Assembly: GCF_010093595.1 (NCBI RefSeq)
Contig: NW_022985439.1
Location: 2,148,088 to 2,212,087, forward strand
DNA from: Mytilinidion resinicola
Lineage: Eukaryota > Ascomycota > Dothideomycetes > Mytilinidiales > Mytilinidiaceae
DNA: 64,000 nt
Direction: 5' to 3'
Positions 32,389 to 43,170 of this stretch are shown here, piece by piece. Position numbers and translations under genes: made by a program. The notes under the pieces were generated by a model. That model saw only the letters and a list, made by a program, of their open reading frames with translations. It was not told the origin of the DNA and ran no database searches. Numbering within the stretch: the first letter of the stretch is position 1; the number at the start of each line of letters is the position of its first letter.

Positions 32389-32502
32389 TGTTGGTTTGCA
32401 GGCCGTAGCATCTGAACATTGGTAGGACGCGAGATTATGTACATAAAAGCGCCCTGTTTGCTACCGGCAGTGATTGCTGTAGGTGATTGTCATAATCCAA
32501 CA
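32389..32502 (+). repeat. Short LTR, 3' type, preceded by a polypurine tract
   Basis: The 114-bp repeat starts TGTTGGTTTGCAGG and ends ATAATCCAACA. It is preceded by GCAAGGGGGGGTC, a typical polypurine tract, so it looks like the 3' LTR of an element whose body is not recognisable upstream. It has no target duplication with its flanks. Confidence 0.6.
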
Positions 32503-33237
32503 GAGTTGAAGCCGACCCAAGCCAACCCTCCGACATGGGAAGGGATGACCGCAACTTTTGACGCAGATCCCACTCCATGCGTTGTATCGACCTATCCTTT
32601 TACTTCGTCCCCGTCTCCTTGCAAGAATCTCCATGAAAAAAGAAAAGCAGAACCAAAAGAGCGAGCGAAAGATTTTATACACTTTCAAGATCGGTATCAC
32701 GTGAGACCACCTGACGAGCTCCACAAAGGCCTCGAACGAGCAAGGCCCAGTAGAATAGCGCGTCTCATGTGGGAGTCCCGTGACACAACCCCTGAGAGGG
32801 TATAAGAACTCCTTTCGCGCCTCGATTGAGCAGCATGGAGCAGGATGGGAGTACATCAACACACCAGGATGCGAAATGTGATGGCCTCGGGGTTGGTGTA
32901 TGCAAAACAACAATGAATATATCTTATGCTGCTTTGGTGGAAGATCAATTTTGTACTGCCCCCCGGATCATGGTGCTGGATTTTGGAGGGAAAAACTGGA
33001 TGTCTCCATGATGCGATTCAGTAACACGATTTGATGAGAATGAAGACAGCTTGCAGCTGCTTTTGTCTTGCTACCATCTTGTAACGACGAGAGATATCTT
33101 GAAAGGGAAATGGTAGAATTCATCATTGGGTCTGACGGGACTAGTCCGTGCCGTTTTCAAACGATCTCACAAACGCTCAGACAGGATTAAAAAACGAGGT
33201 TCACCATTTCGGACACCTCACCAGATACGCCCAACTC

Positions 33238-33355
33238 TGTTGGTTTGCAGGCCGTAGCATCTGAACATTGGTAGGACGCGAACATTATGTACATGAAAGC
33301 CCTGTTTGCTACCAACAGTGATTGCTGTAACTAGGTGATTGTCATAATCCAACAA
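33238..33355 (+). repeat. Solo LTR with 5-bp target duplication AACTC
   Basis: The 118-bp repeat is very similar to 32389-32502 and differs by a few substitutions and two small indels. AACTC stands at 33233-33237 and 33356-33360, a perfect 5-bp duplication, so this is a solo LTR left by recombination. An LTR this short suggests a small (TRIM-like) or copia-type family. Confidence 0.85.
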
Positions 33356-33825
33356 ACTCCAACCATCGATACTGTGCACTGAAGTTTTGAAGACTGAGCT
33401 GACTCGTCTCCCCATACAGAAAAAGCAACTCGAGGACGAAATAAAGAGACGCTTTATACCGAAGATAAACAGGTAAGGTAAGCAGAGCACGTGACGGACC
33501 TTCGAGTCACATGCCATTCCCTTGGCTGTCAGAGGAAGGGAAGCCGTGATTTATACTGCGACGATCGCGTCGGAGGTAGAAGCTGTTTGAAAGTGAATTA
33601 TGGCTGAGTCGATACTGTTAGTTATCGCGCGAGTCGTATTTGTAGGGTGGGCTTTCTAGTCGTAGACGCGATACTACATTAATTGCGTACAATGGTTCCT
33701 CCGTATTTACCTCCAACTGCGCCAGAACAGAGCCCATAAATCCACCCAATCAGTACTTTTTTACAACTTTCAGCCCATATCTTTCAAAGCTCCCTTTCTC
33801 TTAGAATTTTTGCCGTCATGGCTGC

Positions 33826-35540
33826 TTAATCGAAACCCGCTCTTTTCTCTTTCTGAGCCATCAACTGGGACTTAGCATACATTCCCACCTTCGTCCCACC
33901 CCCGCAACTCAGCGTCAGCTGCAACGCTTCTTTCCACGGACCCGGCTGCCGGCTCTCTAGCTTCTCAAACTGCATCGCCAGCCGCACCGTCACGTATCCT
34001 GCTTCCGCAAGTGCGTACTGCTGGCCCAGACAAATGCGTGGACCTCCGTTGAAGGGGAGGTATTCCCATCCTGGGCGCAGTGTTTCCCACCGCTCGGGGT
34101 GGAAGACCTCGACGTCTGCACCGAAGAACTCGGGCCGCCGGTGCATCGTCCAGGGCGAGTAGGTTACCAGGGTGCCTTTGGGTACGAAAAGAGGAGAAGT
34201 GCCGTTAGGCCCACCACCCAGGGGAAGGATGGTGTCGCGTTCGGCAAGGCGGGAGTTTCCGGGTACGACGGGGTGGATGCGAAGTGCTGACGGGAGTGTT
34301 AGTGGTGGGTGATTAATAATTTTAGAAAGGAAAAAGTGAGGTGAAGTAAAGAAAGGGGTAGGAGATGGGTAGAAATGAAGTGATGTGAGAAGTGCGATCT
34401 TGGGGGGCACTTACATTCATTCATACACCACTTCAAATATTTCAAGCTCTTCAGCTGCTCGTATGTGGGAGGTGTACCCTCGAACTGTGCTACTTCCTCG
34501 CGCAGCTTCGCCCAAATTGCCGGTTGCTTTGCTAGCTCGAAAAACATGTTACTCAGCAGGCCTGCCGTGGTATCCCGACCAGCAAGCAGCACGTTTAGCG
34601 CCTCATACCGCATGCTCTTTTTGTCTTTCATCGACTTTGCGAGCTCGTGTAAGAAAATGTACTTCTCCCCGCTACCAGCCGCCTTTTTCTCAATGTCGGT
34701 CATCTTGTTATGGCGCACAGCATCATCCACGAATTGATCAACGTATTCGTGGCAGATCTTTATCGCCTGTTGTGCCTTCTTGTCGCGCGTCAGCATGGCG
34801 AGATTCCCCATCCGACCTCGTACAATTACGTCGCTCTGTGCAACCGCGAACGCCTCTGCAAATGCCGCGTCTTCCTGTGGTCCACCTCCTGGCTTGTAGA
34901 CCCGGAGACTGTTGGTGCTTTGACCGAATAGGAATTCCGTAGCCGAGTCGATGGTAAAACGAAAGAAGAGCTCCTGGAGATCGACAGTACTTCCATCATG
35001 AGGAATGGCTTTGAACAAGTAGGCGATATGTCTCTCGAATGTGTTCAGATCTGCCACCTGGTCCCGCACGAAAGAGGGGCGGATTATGTGCCGTGAGTGC
35101 GCCCAGCTTTCGCCGTCCGAATTGAATATGCCCTGGCCTAGTAAGGGAGTGAATGCGACCTTGCGCATCCCGAGGCTGTAGTCCTTGAAGCGAAGAGCGA
35201 GGATTGTCTTGATATTTTCCGGCTCCGCGGTCGCTATGACGGGAGTGGTGAAGTTGGCGTACTTGTAGGTGTAACAACCCATGCGACGGAAACGGTCGGC
35301 CGCTCCTTCGAGGATCGTACCTTCTCGACCCCGCTTCAAGGTGCTCCGCATGACGTCTGATGCGAAGATGGGGTCCTTGATGGGCCATTTGGCCTGGATA
35401 GGTTGGCAGCCGTGCTCCTTCTTGAACGCTTTTCGAACTAGATAGAGACGGATGCGACTGGCAACGGCGAATGCGAGCAGACATGCTGCGAGGATATAGA
35501 CAGCTGGGGATTTCGACCCCGATGACATGAAGGAGAGCAT
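33826..35540 (-). CDS. Cytochrome P450, CYP52-like
   Basis: There are two exons, 34415-35540 and 33826-34286, split by a 128-base GTAAGT..CAG intron, giving 528 residues. I chose the ATG at 35540; the next in-frame ATG is at 35528. An N-terminal membrane anchor (about 12-31, AVYILAACLLAFAVASRI) fits the endoplasmic reticulum. KEHGCQP (41-47) is typical of the CYP52 group. The I-helix is AGRDTT (320-325). The K-helix ExxR is E375-S-L-R378, formed across the intron. PERW is at 439-442, and the haem loop FNGGPRICLG has Cys461. CYP52-type enzymes hydroxylate alkanes and fatty acids at the terminal carbon. The specific substrate here is inferred only from the group. All key residues are present. 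Confidence 0.92.
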
Positions 35541-37512
35541 CTCGAAGATTTCGATTTCAGAACAAGCCAAGGGGGTAAAACAAGGCGAGTTTGGACGACA
35601 GAAATCGATATATCAAGGTCAACTATCTCATTCGGAGACCTGTCCGCAATGAGAACGTGGCCGGTTGTGTCTCTCTTTAGGAAGGTGAGAAGACTTTGAA
35701 TCTGCGCGGCCGTGACAAAAGGTACAACGCAAAAGATGAAGACGAAAGAGCAGGGTCTCAACAGCAAAATCGCAATACAGGATGTGCAGTTCGAAGGTAT
35801 CCACGAAAGAGGAAAACGGTCGACAACGGGCATCAGCAGACCAGATGGGTGTAGATGATTGGATATGCGTCCTAGCAGACGCGGCACGGGCTGTCGGTCT
35901 TGGTTCAATCAGTCAGAGTGCCGTCGGCACCGCTAATACGTAAAGAGGGTGAACTGCGAGACTCGAAGTTCCAGGGCGGTGAGGGGGTGAGAAGAGGAGG
36001 GGATGGATTTGTGACGACTGTCAGTCATGTGCGCGTCGCCTTTCATATGTCTGCCACGGAGACGGATCGGACAAGGGGCCATGATCCTGATCAGGTGCCG
36101 GTACGGCGTACGAATGCCTCTTATGTCGGTTTCGGCGATGCCGGTAGACCACAAACGGGGTAGGACAAAGCGGAGAACGAGGCGTGAGGCGAGCTGAGTG
36201 GGGCAGTTGGGAAAGTGGTATGTGTAAGTGGTAGTACTACAATTTATCGTCAGACCTTCAAGCTTCAATGCTGATAGAGACAATTATCTGCCGCTTACAT
36301 GATATCGAAGATATATATGTCACAGCTTTGTCAGTACCCCCTTCGCCATCTTCCCTAGTGATTGGATATATTTCAGGTGTCAATCCAAGATCATGATAAC
36401 ACAAATACCACTTTCTTTGCTAACGACAAATGCCTCCGTCCTCACAACGGACCCAATGCTCTATCGTTTGCCTCGTTCTTACTAGTCGTCCCGTAGCTCC
36501 CGGACATATGCATAAAACAGGCTTCTTCTATGTAGAACATCCATTGATCTCCGCTATTTATAAGGCGCAACTTGAGACGGATCCAGCATTATTCACATCC
36601 TCGGCGTACCCGTAGGATCATCAAGTGCGCACAGCAGGTCATTTGGAACAAAAGATTGGCCCTCGAAGAATCAAAAGGCGCCGAATGAGCGTCTATATCA
36701 AAGCATGAACTCCACTACTTACCTCAATATTATCTTAGAGACGCAAGCACATGCTTACCTCGCCTAATCTTTCTTACTTCGAGCCGAGCACTGCATCAAG
36801 TAACGAGCCTGTCTCAACAAACTAGTCGTCTCGCGTCAGCAGTTGCCGAGCGGTGCTGCGCATCATCACGACCTACCCAACTTCAGTATCCCAATATCAT
36901 CTTCGTAATGATGGACGAGCCAGCTCGAGATCTACCCGCCACCAGTTGGCACTATTGTGCCACGAACATAGAGGTCACCACTTGTTCAAAACGAAACCAG
37001 ATTGTAACACCAATCAACCATCTAATCCACTAACCTTCTCAGCCGCACTTCATCGGCGTAGACGCCTCGTCACCAAGTTTTAGACCCACTGTGCAACCGA
37101 ATCGAATAAAGTGGCTGTGTATTTCACGCCTTCTTAACTGTTGGAGCAGTTATGCTCTTTATTTTCTGGCGCCCCTAATCTTTGGCGGACCGTGCTTTTC
37201 CGTCCAACATCCGCCTCTATGGATAGACGATCATATGAACCCAAAGGTAACCATTGCGCTATGCCACGCCCTCATCCATCTATAATATGCCAACTATAAT
37301 ACACCAACCAAGCAACCCACCCATCCCTATTTTCCAACCACATATCCAGCTCCCTGTCCGTATGCATCCGAAATGATATCAGAACTCCACCCAATGCATC
37401 TATGCTACACTATTATACACCATTATCACACACTATGCACACTATGCAATACACGCTAGAACGCATCAACCGAAATGCCCGAGATAACAGAAATAGCCAG
37501 TCCACACTAGTC
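35541..37512. other. Long intergenic stretch upstream of the P450
   Basis: No gene is supported. Reverse-strand frames at 35438-35908 and 35933-36283 overlap the P450 leader and lack family features. The part near the P450 is its promoter. Confidence 0.5.
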
Positions 37513-38760
37513 CTACCCACTCGCGTCTATCCACCCTAGCGCCTCCGCCTGCTCTTTTGAAATTCCTAGTTGCTGCTCTTCATTTTCTTCTTTGCTATCC
37601 GGCACATATTGCGATTCATCTTTGTTACAGAGCAGATCGACGACTTTGTCGATAAACTCGTCGCGCGCGGAGTCCACGGTATAAGGTTGGCGGGCGGCTT
37701 GGCGTTGGGCCATGGAGAGGTAAGCGGAGGAGAGGACCTGGCATGTGTTAAAAGAGTAGTACGAAGTCGACAAATCAAAAATGCAGAAGAGCAACATACC
37801 CTCTCGAGCTTCGTCCTAAACCCAACGACTCTCTCCGCGGCCCCTTCATCTGCCTCCCCATCTTCCCCCACCGCCCGCAAATGCAGCCACCCGTTCACAA
37901 CTAACAAACTCCTTTTCCGCTCCAAACTACTCCCAAAAAGCGCCGCCGCAAGCGGCGAAATCACACTCGTCTGTCGGAGCAACTTCACATTCTTACTTCC
38001 CGCCGCGAGATGGAGCGAAGAGTATGCCAGCGTTTGAGAATGCGGCGATTTAGCCATTTTACTCGGAGGTGCCTTATTGACAGATTCTCCAGTGATGCTG
38101 GCTTGTCCTTAGGCCGCGTACCGTACTAGGTCACGCTTGCCCTGCGTGGCGGCGACGTTTTCCTGCAACCCCGCGAGCACGAGTGCTTTGATGAGCGCTT
38201 GCTTATCAGAGTTCTCGCTCGAGTTCGGGTAGAGGTCTTGCAATTCGGGGTCGTGTTCGGCGCCAGGAGGAGGGATAATATCCGAGTTGATGAGGAGTGT
38301 GTGGATCTGGTCCATGGTCTGATATACTGAAGCTAGCATAGACCGTCGTAAGAAATACTCCCTCGCGAACTCATCCAAGCCCCTCTCGCCCCTCTCGCCT
38401 CTCTCTTCGCGGATCTTGAGGCCGATGCGAAGCAGGGTTAGACGCGCGATGTGGTCGCTATGAGAGTGGATGCTGGAGGCTTTGAAGTCATCTTTGCGCT
38501 GAGCTTTTTCGGCGTCTGTGAAGGCGTTGGAGAGGTTTTCGGTGGCGGAGGCACCGATGACGATCATGGCGGGCAGGCAGCAGAAGACGATGCTAAGCAC
38601 TATCATTTTGGCTAACGAGGGATGGATGGGAAGACGGCTTAGAACGCTACTAAGTGGTGTGAGAGCTTCTTCTTTAGTTAGAGTCTCACTTTTCCTGCAG
38701 ATATAAGGCAGAGCCCTCATCAAATATCTCATACCTGCCGTCTCCTACGTCACGCGTCAT
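37513..38760 (-). pseudogene. DEAH-box RNA helicase C-terminal remnant (HA2 plus OB-fold)
   Basis: The reading frame shows the HA2 helicase-associated domain (about 38650-38450: EEALTPLSSVLSRLPIHPS, KMIVLSIVFCCL) and the degenerate arm after it. After a TAA at 38109-38111 it continues with the OB-fold domain (LLRQTSVISPLAAALFGSS, LLVVNGWLHLR). A 62-base intron lies at 37738-37799, and the product ends with a charged tail at 37513. The two RecA-like helicase domains and the DEAH box are absent, because the match starts next to the BTB gene. A 54-base GTACGG..AAG intron could bypass the TAA, and a 26-base first exon from an ATG at 38760 is possible, so a truncated protein might be made. It cannot have helicase activity. 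Confidence 0.65.
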
Positions 38761-38830
38761 CTTGCCTTGAAGCAGGCCCTAGCTGCCTTCTGGTGCCGTG
38801 CATTTGCAGAAGTTGAGAACCAACCGCTCT

Positions 38831-40495
38831 CTACTTGCAGTAAGCCGTTTCCAGTGCTTTTACAAATGCCTCGTGATACTGTGAGGCTTCGTGGTATTGT
38901 GCCATATTCTCCTCGTAGGGTGCTGTTGGCGACTTGATTTGCGCTATCTCTTTAAGTTTGCTGTTTTTCAAGTTCAAAGAAGCCTTCAGTGCCGATTTAG
39001 TGATGTTCCGGTCGTTTTGTTCATCACCCCACCCAGAGAGGACCATCTGCTTTTTCTTTGACGTATAAGAGAATAACCAGTCTTCCTCTTCCCCTGCCTC
39101 TGACTGGTAAAATTTAGTCAGGCGCTCATCTTCATTGACGCTTTCTACAATGAGGCGGATCTTATCAAGGTTGGCACGCATCTTGGTATTATTCGTGATC
39201 AAGCTGTTGTTGAGATCTCGCTGAAAATCGATATTCACAGCAGTGCTCCTTCCTCCGCCCCAGATATAGAAGTCGGCTACCAGCCTCCGTAATGGATCAT
39301 CAGTAGCTTTGGTAACTGAGTAGGCCAGAGCGGCCTCATCTCCTGATGGTGTCGTATTTTGTTCCATCCATTTGGCTGCTATAGCATCGATGACATCATC
39401 CTTGAAACGGGCGCACTGGTAGTGTAAGATGCGGAATATTTGAATAGGATGATGAGCTAGCCGATTCTCCTGTAAATTCGAATTGACTTCGATGGCAATA
39501 AGGCGTGTGGCTGCTTCATAGCACTTCATCAGATGTTCCGTACCACCACCGCTTCGGCATCCGTGTTGAATGGCGCCATGTTTGTCGTCGTAATACAACC
39601 AAGATGAGAAGGTCTTGAAGGTAGATACTTCGATACCCCGAGCATCAACGGCCTCGCATTGTGTCTCAAGCAGGTGCTGGGGAAGTGCCGTTCTTGCGAG
39701 CACTGAAAGGTGTATCACAGCGGGTTCGTCAGAGCCCTCTAGATCGAACCTGACGATCTTCTCAAAGTCCGATAGTTTGAATGAACACTTTGACATGGTT
39801 CTGGGAAAGACGTCGTGAAGATCGGCGAAGGGTTGATGATACTTCAACACAGGATATTGAGATGGCGGAACCAACTTCCTCCTAAGATGATGTGAAGCAG
39901 CTATAGCGTAGTCATTAATGAATTCTGAGGGTGCTTCTTTGAGCAATGACTCGAAATCTTCTTGTTTGTCTATATTCCAGACAAGACATTCAGTTATGAG
40001 GCTCCTTAGACCACTGTTCTCAGGAGTGTTATCGTAGACTTGTACAATCTCTTCGAGACTGGGTATCCAGACAGTGTGTATAGCAAGCGTAGCCAACATC
40101 AGAGAGATAATGTCCTGCGCGAACTGGCCAATGTGGTATCTGTCGGCAAAAATGTAGCAGTCAATCCAGAAGCTCCACGACTGAGAGGCGTCCAGAACTA
40201 GCTCAGCTCCATACAGCCAATTTGCATACACCTCTAGTGGTGCAACGTTGTCCTCGTGGATGGGAACAGCCTTTTCATTGCCTTCTTTCCAAGTCCAGCG
40301 TTCTTCTTCCAATGCATTCCGGAAGAATTGAGACAAAACCTCGAGAAGCTCTCGATGAATAACGATGCTGAAGCTACATTCGTCGTCTGTGCTGACGGGA
40401 TCGTTTTCGTCCTCTTCTCTTTCCACTGGCCTCATAACATTCACATGGACGACTCTTGTGAAAGATAGGTCGACGCGCTCCGCTGGCTTCGTCAT
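38831..40495 (-). CDS. BTB/POZ-domain protein with two BTB-like modules
   Basis: The single exon encodes 554 residues from an ATG at 40495. An N-terminal BTB/POZ fold is visible at about 10-135 (FSIVIHRELLEVLSQFFRNAL, VYANWLYGAEL, then the helical YIFADRYHIGQFAQDII). A second, similar arrangement sits at about 235-345 (VIHLSVLARTALPQHLLETQ, FKTFSSWLYYDDKHG, CYEAATRLIAIEVN). Fungal genomes carry many such proteins. Some are adaptors for Cullin-3 ubiquitin ligases and others have unknown partners. The C terminus is charged and has no known domain. The frame is intact. The helicase remnant lies just downstream, on the same strand. Confidence 0.8.
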   Translation of the reverse strand: MTKPAERVDLSFTRVVHVNVMRPVEREEDENDPVSTDDECSFSIVIHRELLEVLSQFFRNALEEERWTWKEGNEKAVPIHEDNVAPLEVYANWLYGAELVLDASQSWSFWIDCYIFADRYHIGQFAQDIISLMLATLAIHTVWIPSLEEIVQVYDNTPENSGLRSLITECLVWNIDKQEDFESLLKEAPSEFINDYAIAASHHLRRKLVPPSQYPVLKYHQPFADLHDVFPRTMSKCSFKLSDFEKIVRFDLEGSDEPAVIHLSVLARTALPQHLLETQCEAVDARGIEVSTFKTFSSWLYYDDKHGAIQHGCRSGGGTEHLMKCYEAATRLIAIEVNSNLQENRLAHHPIQIFRILHYQCARFKDDVIDAIAAKWMEQNTTPSGDEAALAYSVTKATDDPLRRLVADFYIWGGGRSTAVNIDFQRDLNNSLITNNTKMRANLDKIRLIVESVNEDERLTKFYQSEAGEEEDWLFSYTSKKKQMVLSGWGDEQNDRNITKSALKASLNLKNSKLKEIAQIKSPTAPYEENMAQYHEASQYHEAFVKALETAYCK

Positions 40496-41218
40496 GCTGC
40501 AAGCTTTGAGATAGATCAGCTACGTGGGAGGTCAGTATAAGGTAGAAGAGTAACAGCGCAGCGATGTTCTTATCAAGGTGTTCGCGTATACGTGTCACTG
40601 TTTGCGTGTTTGCTTCCGAAGATATTCCAGAATGCTGTACGGGTGACGGCATAGGACTCCATGGCAGTTGTGTCAATGGTCTATTGCAGTATGCCGTATA
40701 AATAACTATACATAGCTTTCTGTCTCAACTTAGTCCTACGTCGAAAGAACACTTAATTCAAGTTTTAGAATATCTAGCTTGACAATGAATCGATCGCGTC
40801 GTAAATTGGATAGCTCCTAAGGTCATATGACTTAAATGCTCGGCCAACAGCTTTACTACACTTTTGAAGAACTTCTCGATTACGCGAACTTGATAGATAG
40901 ATATATCGGAGAGGAGTAAGTAGTCGTGAAAACAGCATCGTTTATTTCTTCTCCTAGTTGTGACTATTCGAGTGGCCAATCGGCTAGAGTATATTCACGT
41001 CTTGTGTTCTAGCAAGACTTTGTCTACCCAATATCAGATGAAAATTCACTATACTTACACAATGTCACAATTCCCACATTCACTTGTATAAATATCACCC
41101 TTTCACCCATGAGAAGCTCCATCCAAGGTTCAAAAGCCTATTCGCCCACAGACACCTAGATTCAAAGAAATTGAAACTGTCACCACCCCACCAAACTACC
41201 ACAGACCCCACTCAAGAC
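40496..41218. other. Intergenic stretch between BTB gene and broken RING gene
   Basis: This is the divergent promoter region of the two loci. No gene is seen. Confidence 0.5.
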
Positions 41219-42219
41219 ATGGAGCCCCCCAGCGAACCCACCCGTAGGCCCCCCTAATTCCGCCGCAACTCTGCGCCCGCTCACACGGGCACTCGAGCTT
41301 CACGGTACCAATGGTTCCATGGGCCCCTCCGCAGCGGTCGTCCGCATTTCCACAACTTCTGTAGGGCTATGTGGGATTGCGTGGAGCACGGGCTGTCTTA
41401 CCATCGCCTCCTAATGGAAGCCGATCGAACGATGCCAGAGCTTCAAACCAACGAACAACATAACCTCTTGGAAGTTCAGCAACAAGCGCTGCAAGCCTTC
41501 GAGCAGTTCGAGGCGGATATCGAGAGGGAAGGGAGCGAAGATGCTCGTCGGGTTGGGCTTCAAGCCCTCTCGAAGAATATGCTCATGCTAGTCTTGCTGG
41601 TCAATTTCGCGTCAGCGTATGCGAATAACAGACGGGATGAGGAGGCTTTTGCGTTTGTACTCCGCATGTTGAATGTTGGAGAGCAGACAGCGTCTGTTAT
41701 TGAACAAGTTGATATCGTTAAAAACGAGATGGACAAGGAGTGGCACCAGTGTGCGGAAGAGTATGCCGTGCGTACTGCCACAGGCGGCGAAGAGCGCACA
41801 GATGTCGTCCTAGCAAATGTAGGGCCGGACCCCGACGTCGAGGCGTTGGGTGAGCCCCTGCCTTGGGAAGTCCCACAGTTCAACGACAACGGCCCATCCC
41901 CTGGCGAAAGCGACAGTGCTGACCAGTGCCCGGAGAAACAGCGCTGTTTTTGTCGTGAGGCGTATAGCGAAGATGATCCTCCCTTCAAGCTGTCTTGTGG
42001 GAACATTGTTGGCAAGTCGTGCATGCAGAAGTGGATTACCACGGTGGCGAGCAATAGCCGCAGTGCCGGGCTGAACTCCTCAAACCACGAGCGCATAGGC
42101 CAGTGCCCGAGTCCGACCAGATTACTCAGATTTTCCGGGGCTGTGTTGCTTTGACGCGACTTACGGAGCAGCTAGTGGATGTCACCGAAGTCATCTATAA
42201 AGCAGTGTTAAGGGCATGA
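41219..42219 (+). pseudogene. RING-finger-like gene with nonsense codon and frameshift
   Basis: From the ATG at 41219 (MEPPSEPTRRPP) the frame meets TAA at 41255-41257. It continues in frame through NFCRAMWDCVEHGLSYHRLL and a helical middle to a RING-like zone (CFCREAYSEDDPPFKLSCG, then GKSCMQKWI). After QCP at about 42107 the coding frame shifts by one base. In the new frame it runs through ALTRLTEQLVDVTEVIYKA to a TGA at 42217-42219. The RING lacks its normal spacing: C-x-C instead of C-x2-C, Asn where His is expected after CG, and no final C-x2-C. Intact relatives would be E3 ubiquitin ligases. If translation started at 41369, a 261-residue protein could still be made. Confidence 0.6.
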
Positions 42220-42235
42220 CCGGGTCATCCTTACG

Positions 42236-42301
42236 TGCGGCGAGTCGCTGCAATGAGGGGTCATTACCTGCGGCGAGTCGCTCCAATGAGGGGCCGTTAG
42301 C
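42236..42301 (+). repeat. Two tandem copies of a 33-bp unit
   Basis: The unit starting TGCGGCGAGTCGCT occurs at 42236 and 42269 with a few differences. Confidence 0.8.
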
Positions 42302-43170
42302 TACGCTTACGCTCTCTCTCTCTGTGTGGAACGAATCGTTCTAATGACTAATCAGTCCTGAAATCCGTAGATCGACCATAGAAGAGCAGATGTCGAACCA
42401 TCAATACATTCCTCATAAAACCCTCGCACTTACTTCCCATATTGATCTAGTGACCGTGTGACCGTAATTCCAGATTTCGTTCACCTGTTTGCTGATACTC
42501 ACTCATCGCCCGTGTCGAATTTATTAAGAGAGTACAGATCTGAAAATGCCTCTCGGCACTTGTATCTGGAAGTCGGAACTCCAATACTCGGGTTTGAGAT
42601 CGCAAGTTCTAACATATGCGACCCGATCGGGTATTAAGCGACCAGCTCTTGCCACTAACCTAACCACTAAAAGCTGACAGACGATCTTTCTAAACAATGC
42701 TTACAATAGCTGTTCGTTAGCATAAAGCTAAACTAGTGCATAAACAGCAAGGACCGCGTAAGGCATAGGTCATTAGTTTACTAAGCTAAGCCATGTACGC
42801 AAAGCAAATCCATGAGCGAACCCATTCCAATGGTTACCGGGTTTGTGGTACATGATCAGCATATCGTGTCATTGTAACGCCAAGTGCCAATTGGAAATTA
42901 CCCAGAATCAAGGAATGCGGTGCGTTGTGATAGAGATACCGCATTAGATACCACCTTGGGGGCCTTAGTGCGTGCGTAGATGTAGAAGAGAGATTCTTTG
43001 GTGTTTCGATACCTGGAGGCCTGGTATTTCTCACATCAGCGCGCTAAATGGTAACCAAAGTGCTAAGGATTGTACGTACTTCAAATAGCCTATGTACTGG
43101 CCCCTCTCTGTGCAACAGGCAACTCTCTGGTCAAAATTCGCCTCGTCCACACCAAAATTCCGCTTACACC
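42302..43170. other. Intergenic stretch upstream of the adenylating enzyme
   Basis: No gene is supported. The stretch is moderately AT-rich with short frames only. Confidence 0.5.

Larger units (their letters stand above)
31725..33825. other. Intergenic region with two short LTRs
   Basis: No gene is supported. Two copies of a TG..CA repeat (32389-32502 and 33238-33355) are present. The rest has scattered short frames only. Confidence 0.5.

Noticed and set aside
32389..33355. A complete TRIM retrotransposon bounded by the two short LTRs
   Set aside because: The left copy is preceded, not followed, by the polypurine tract, and the right copy has its own target duplication. They are separate insertions.
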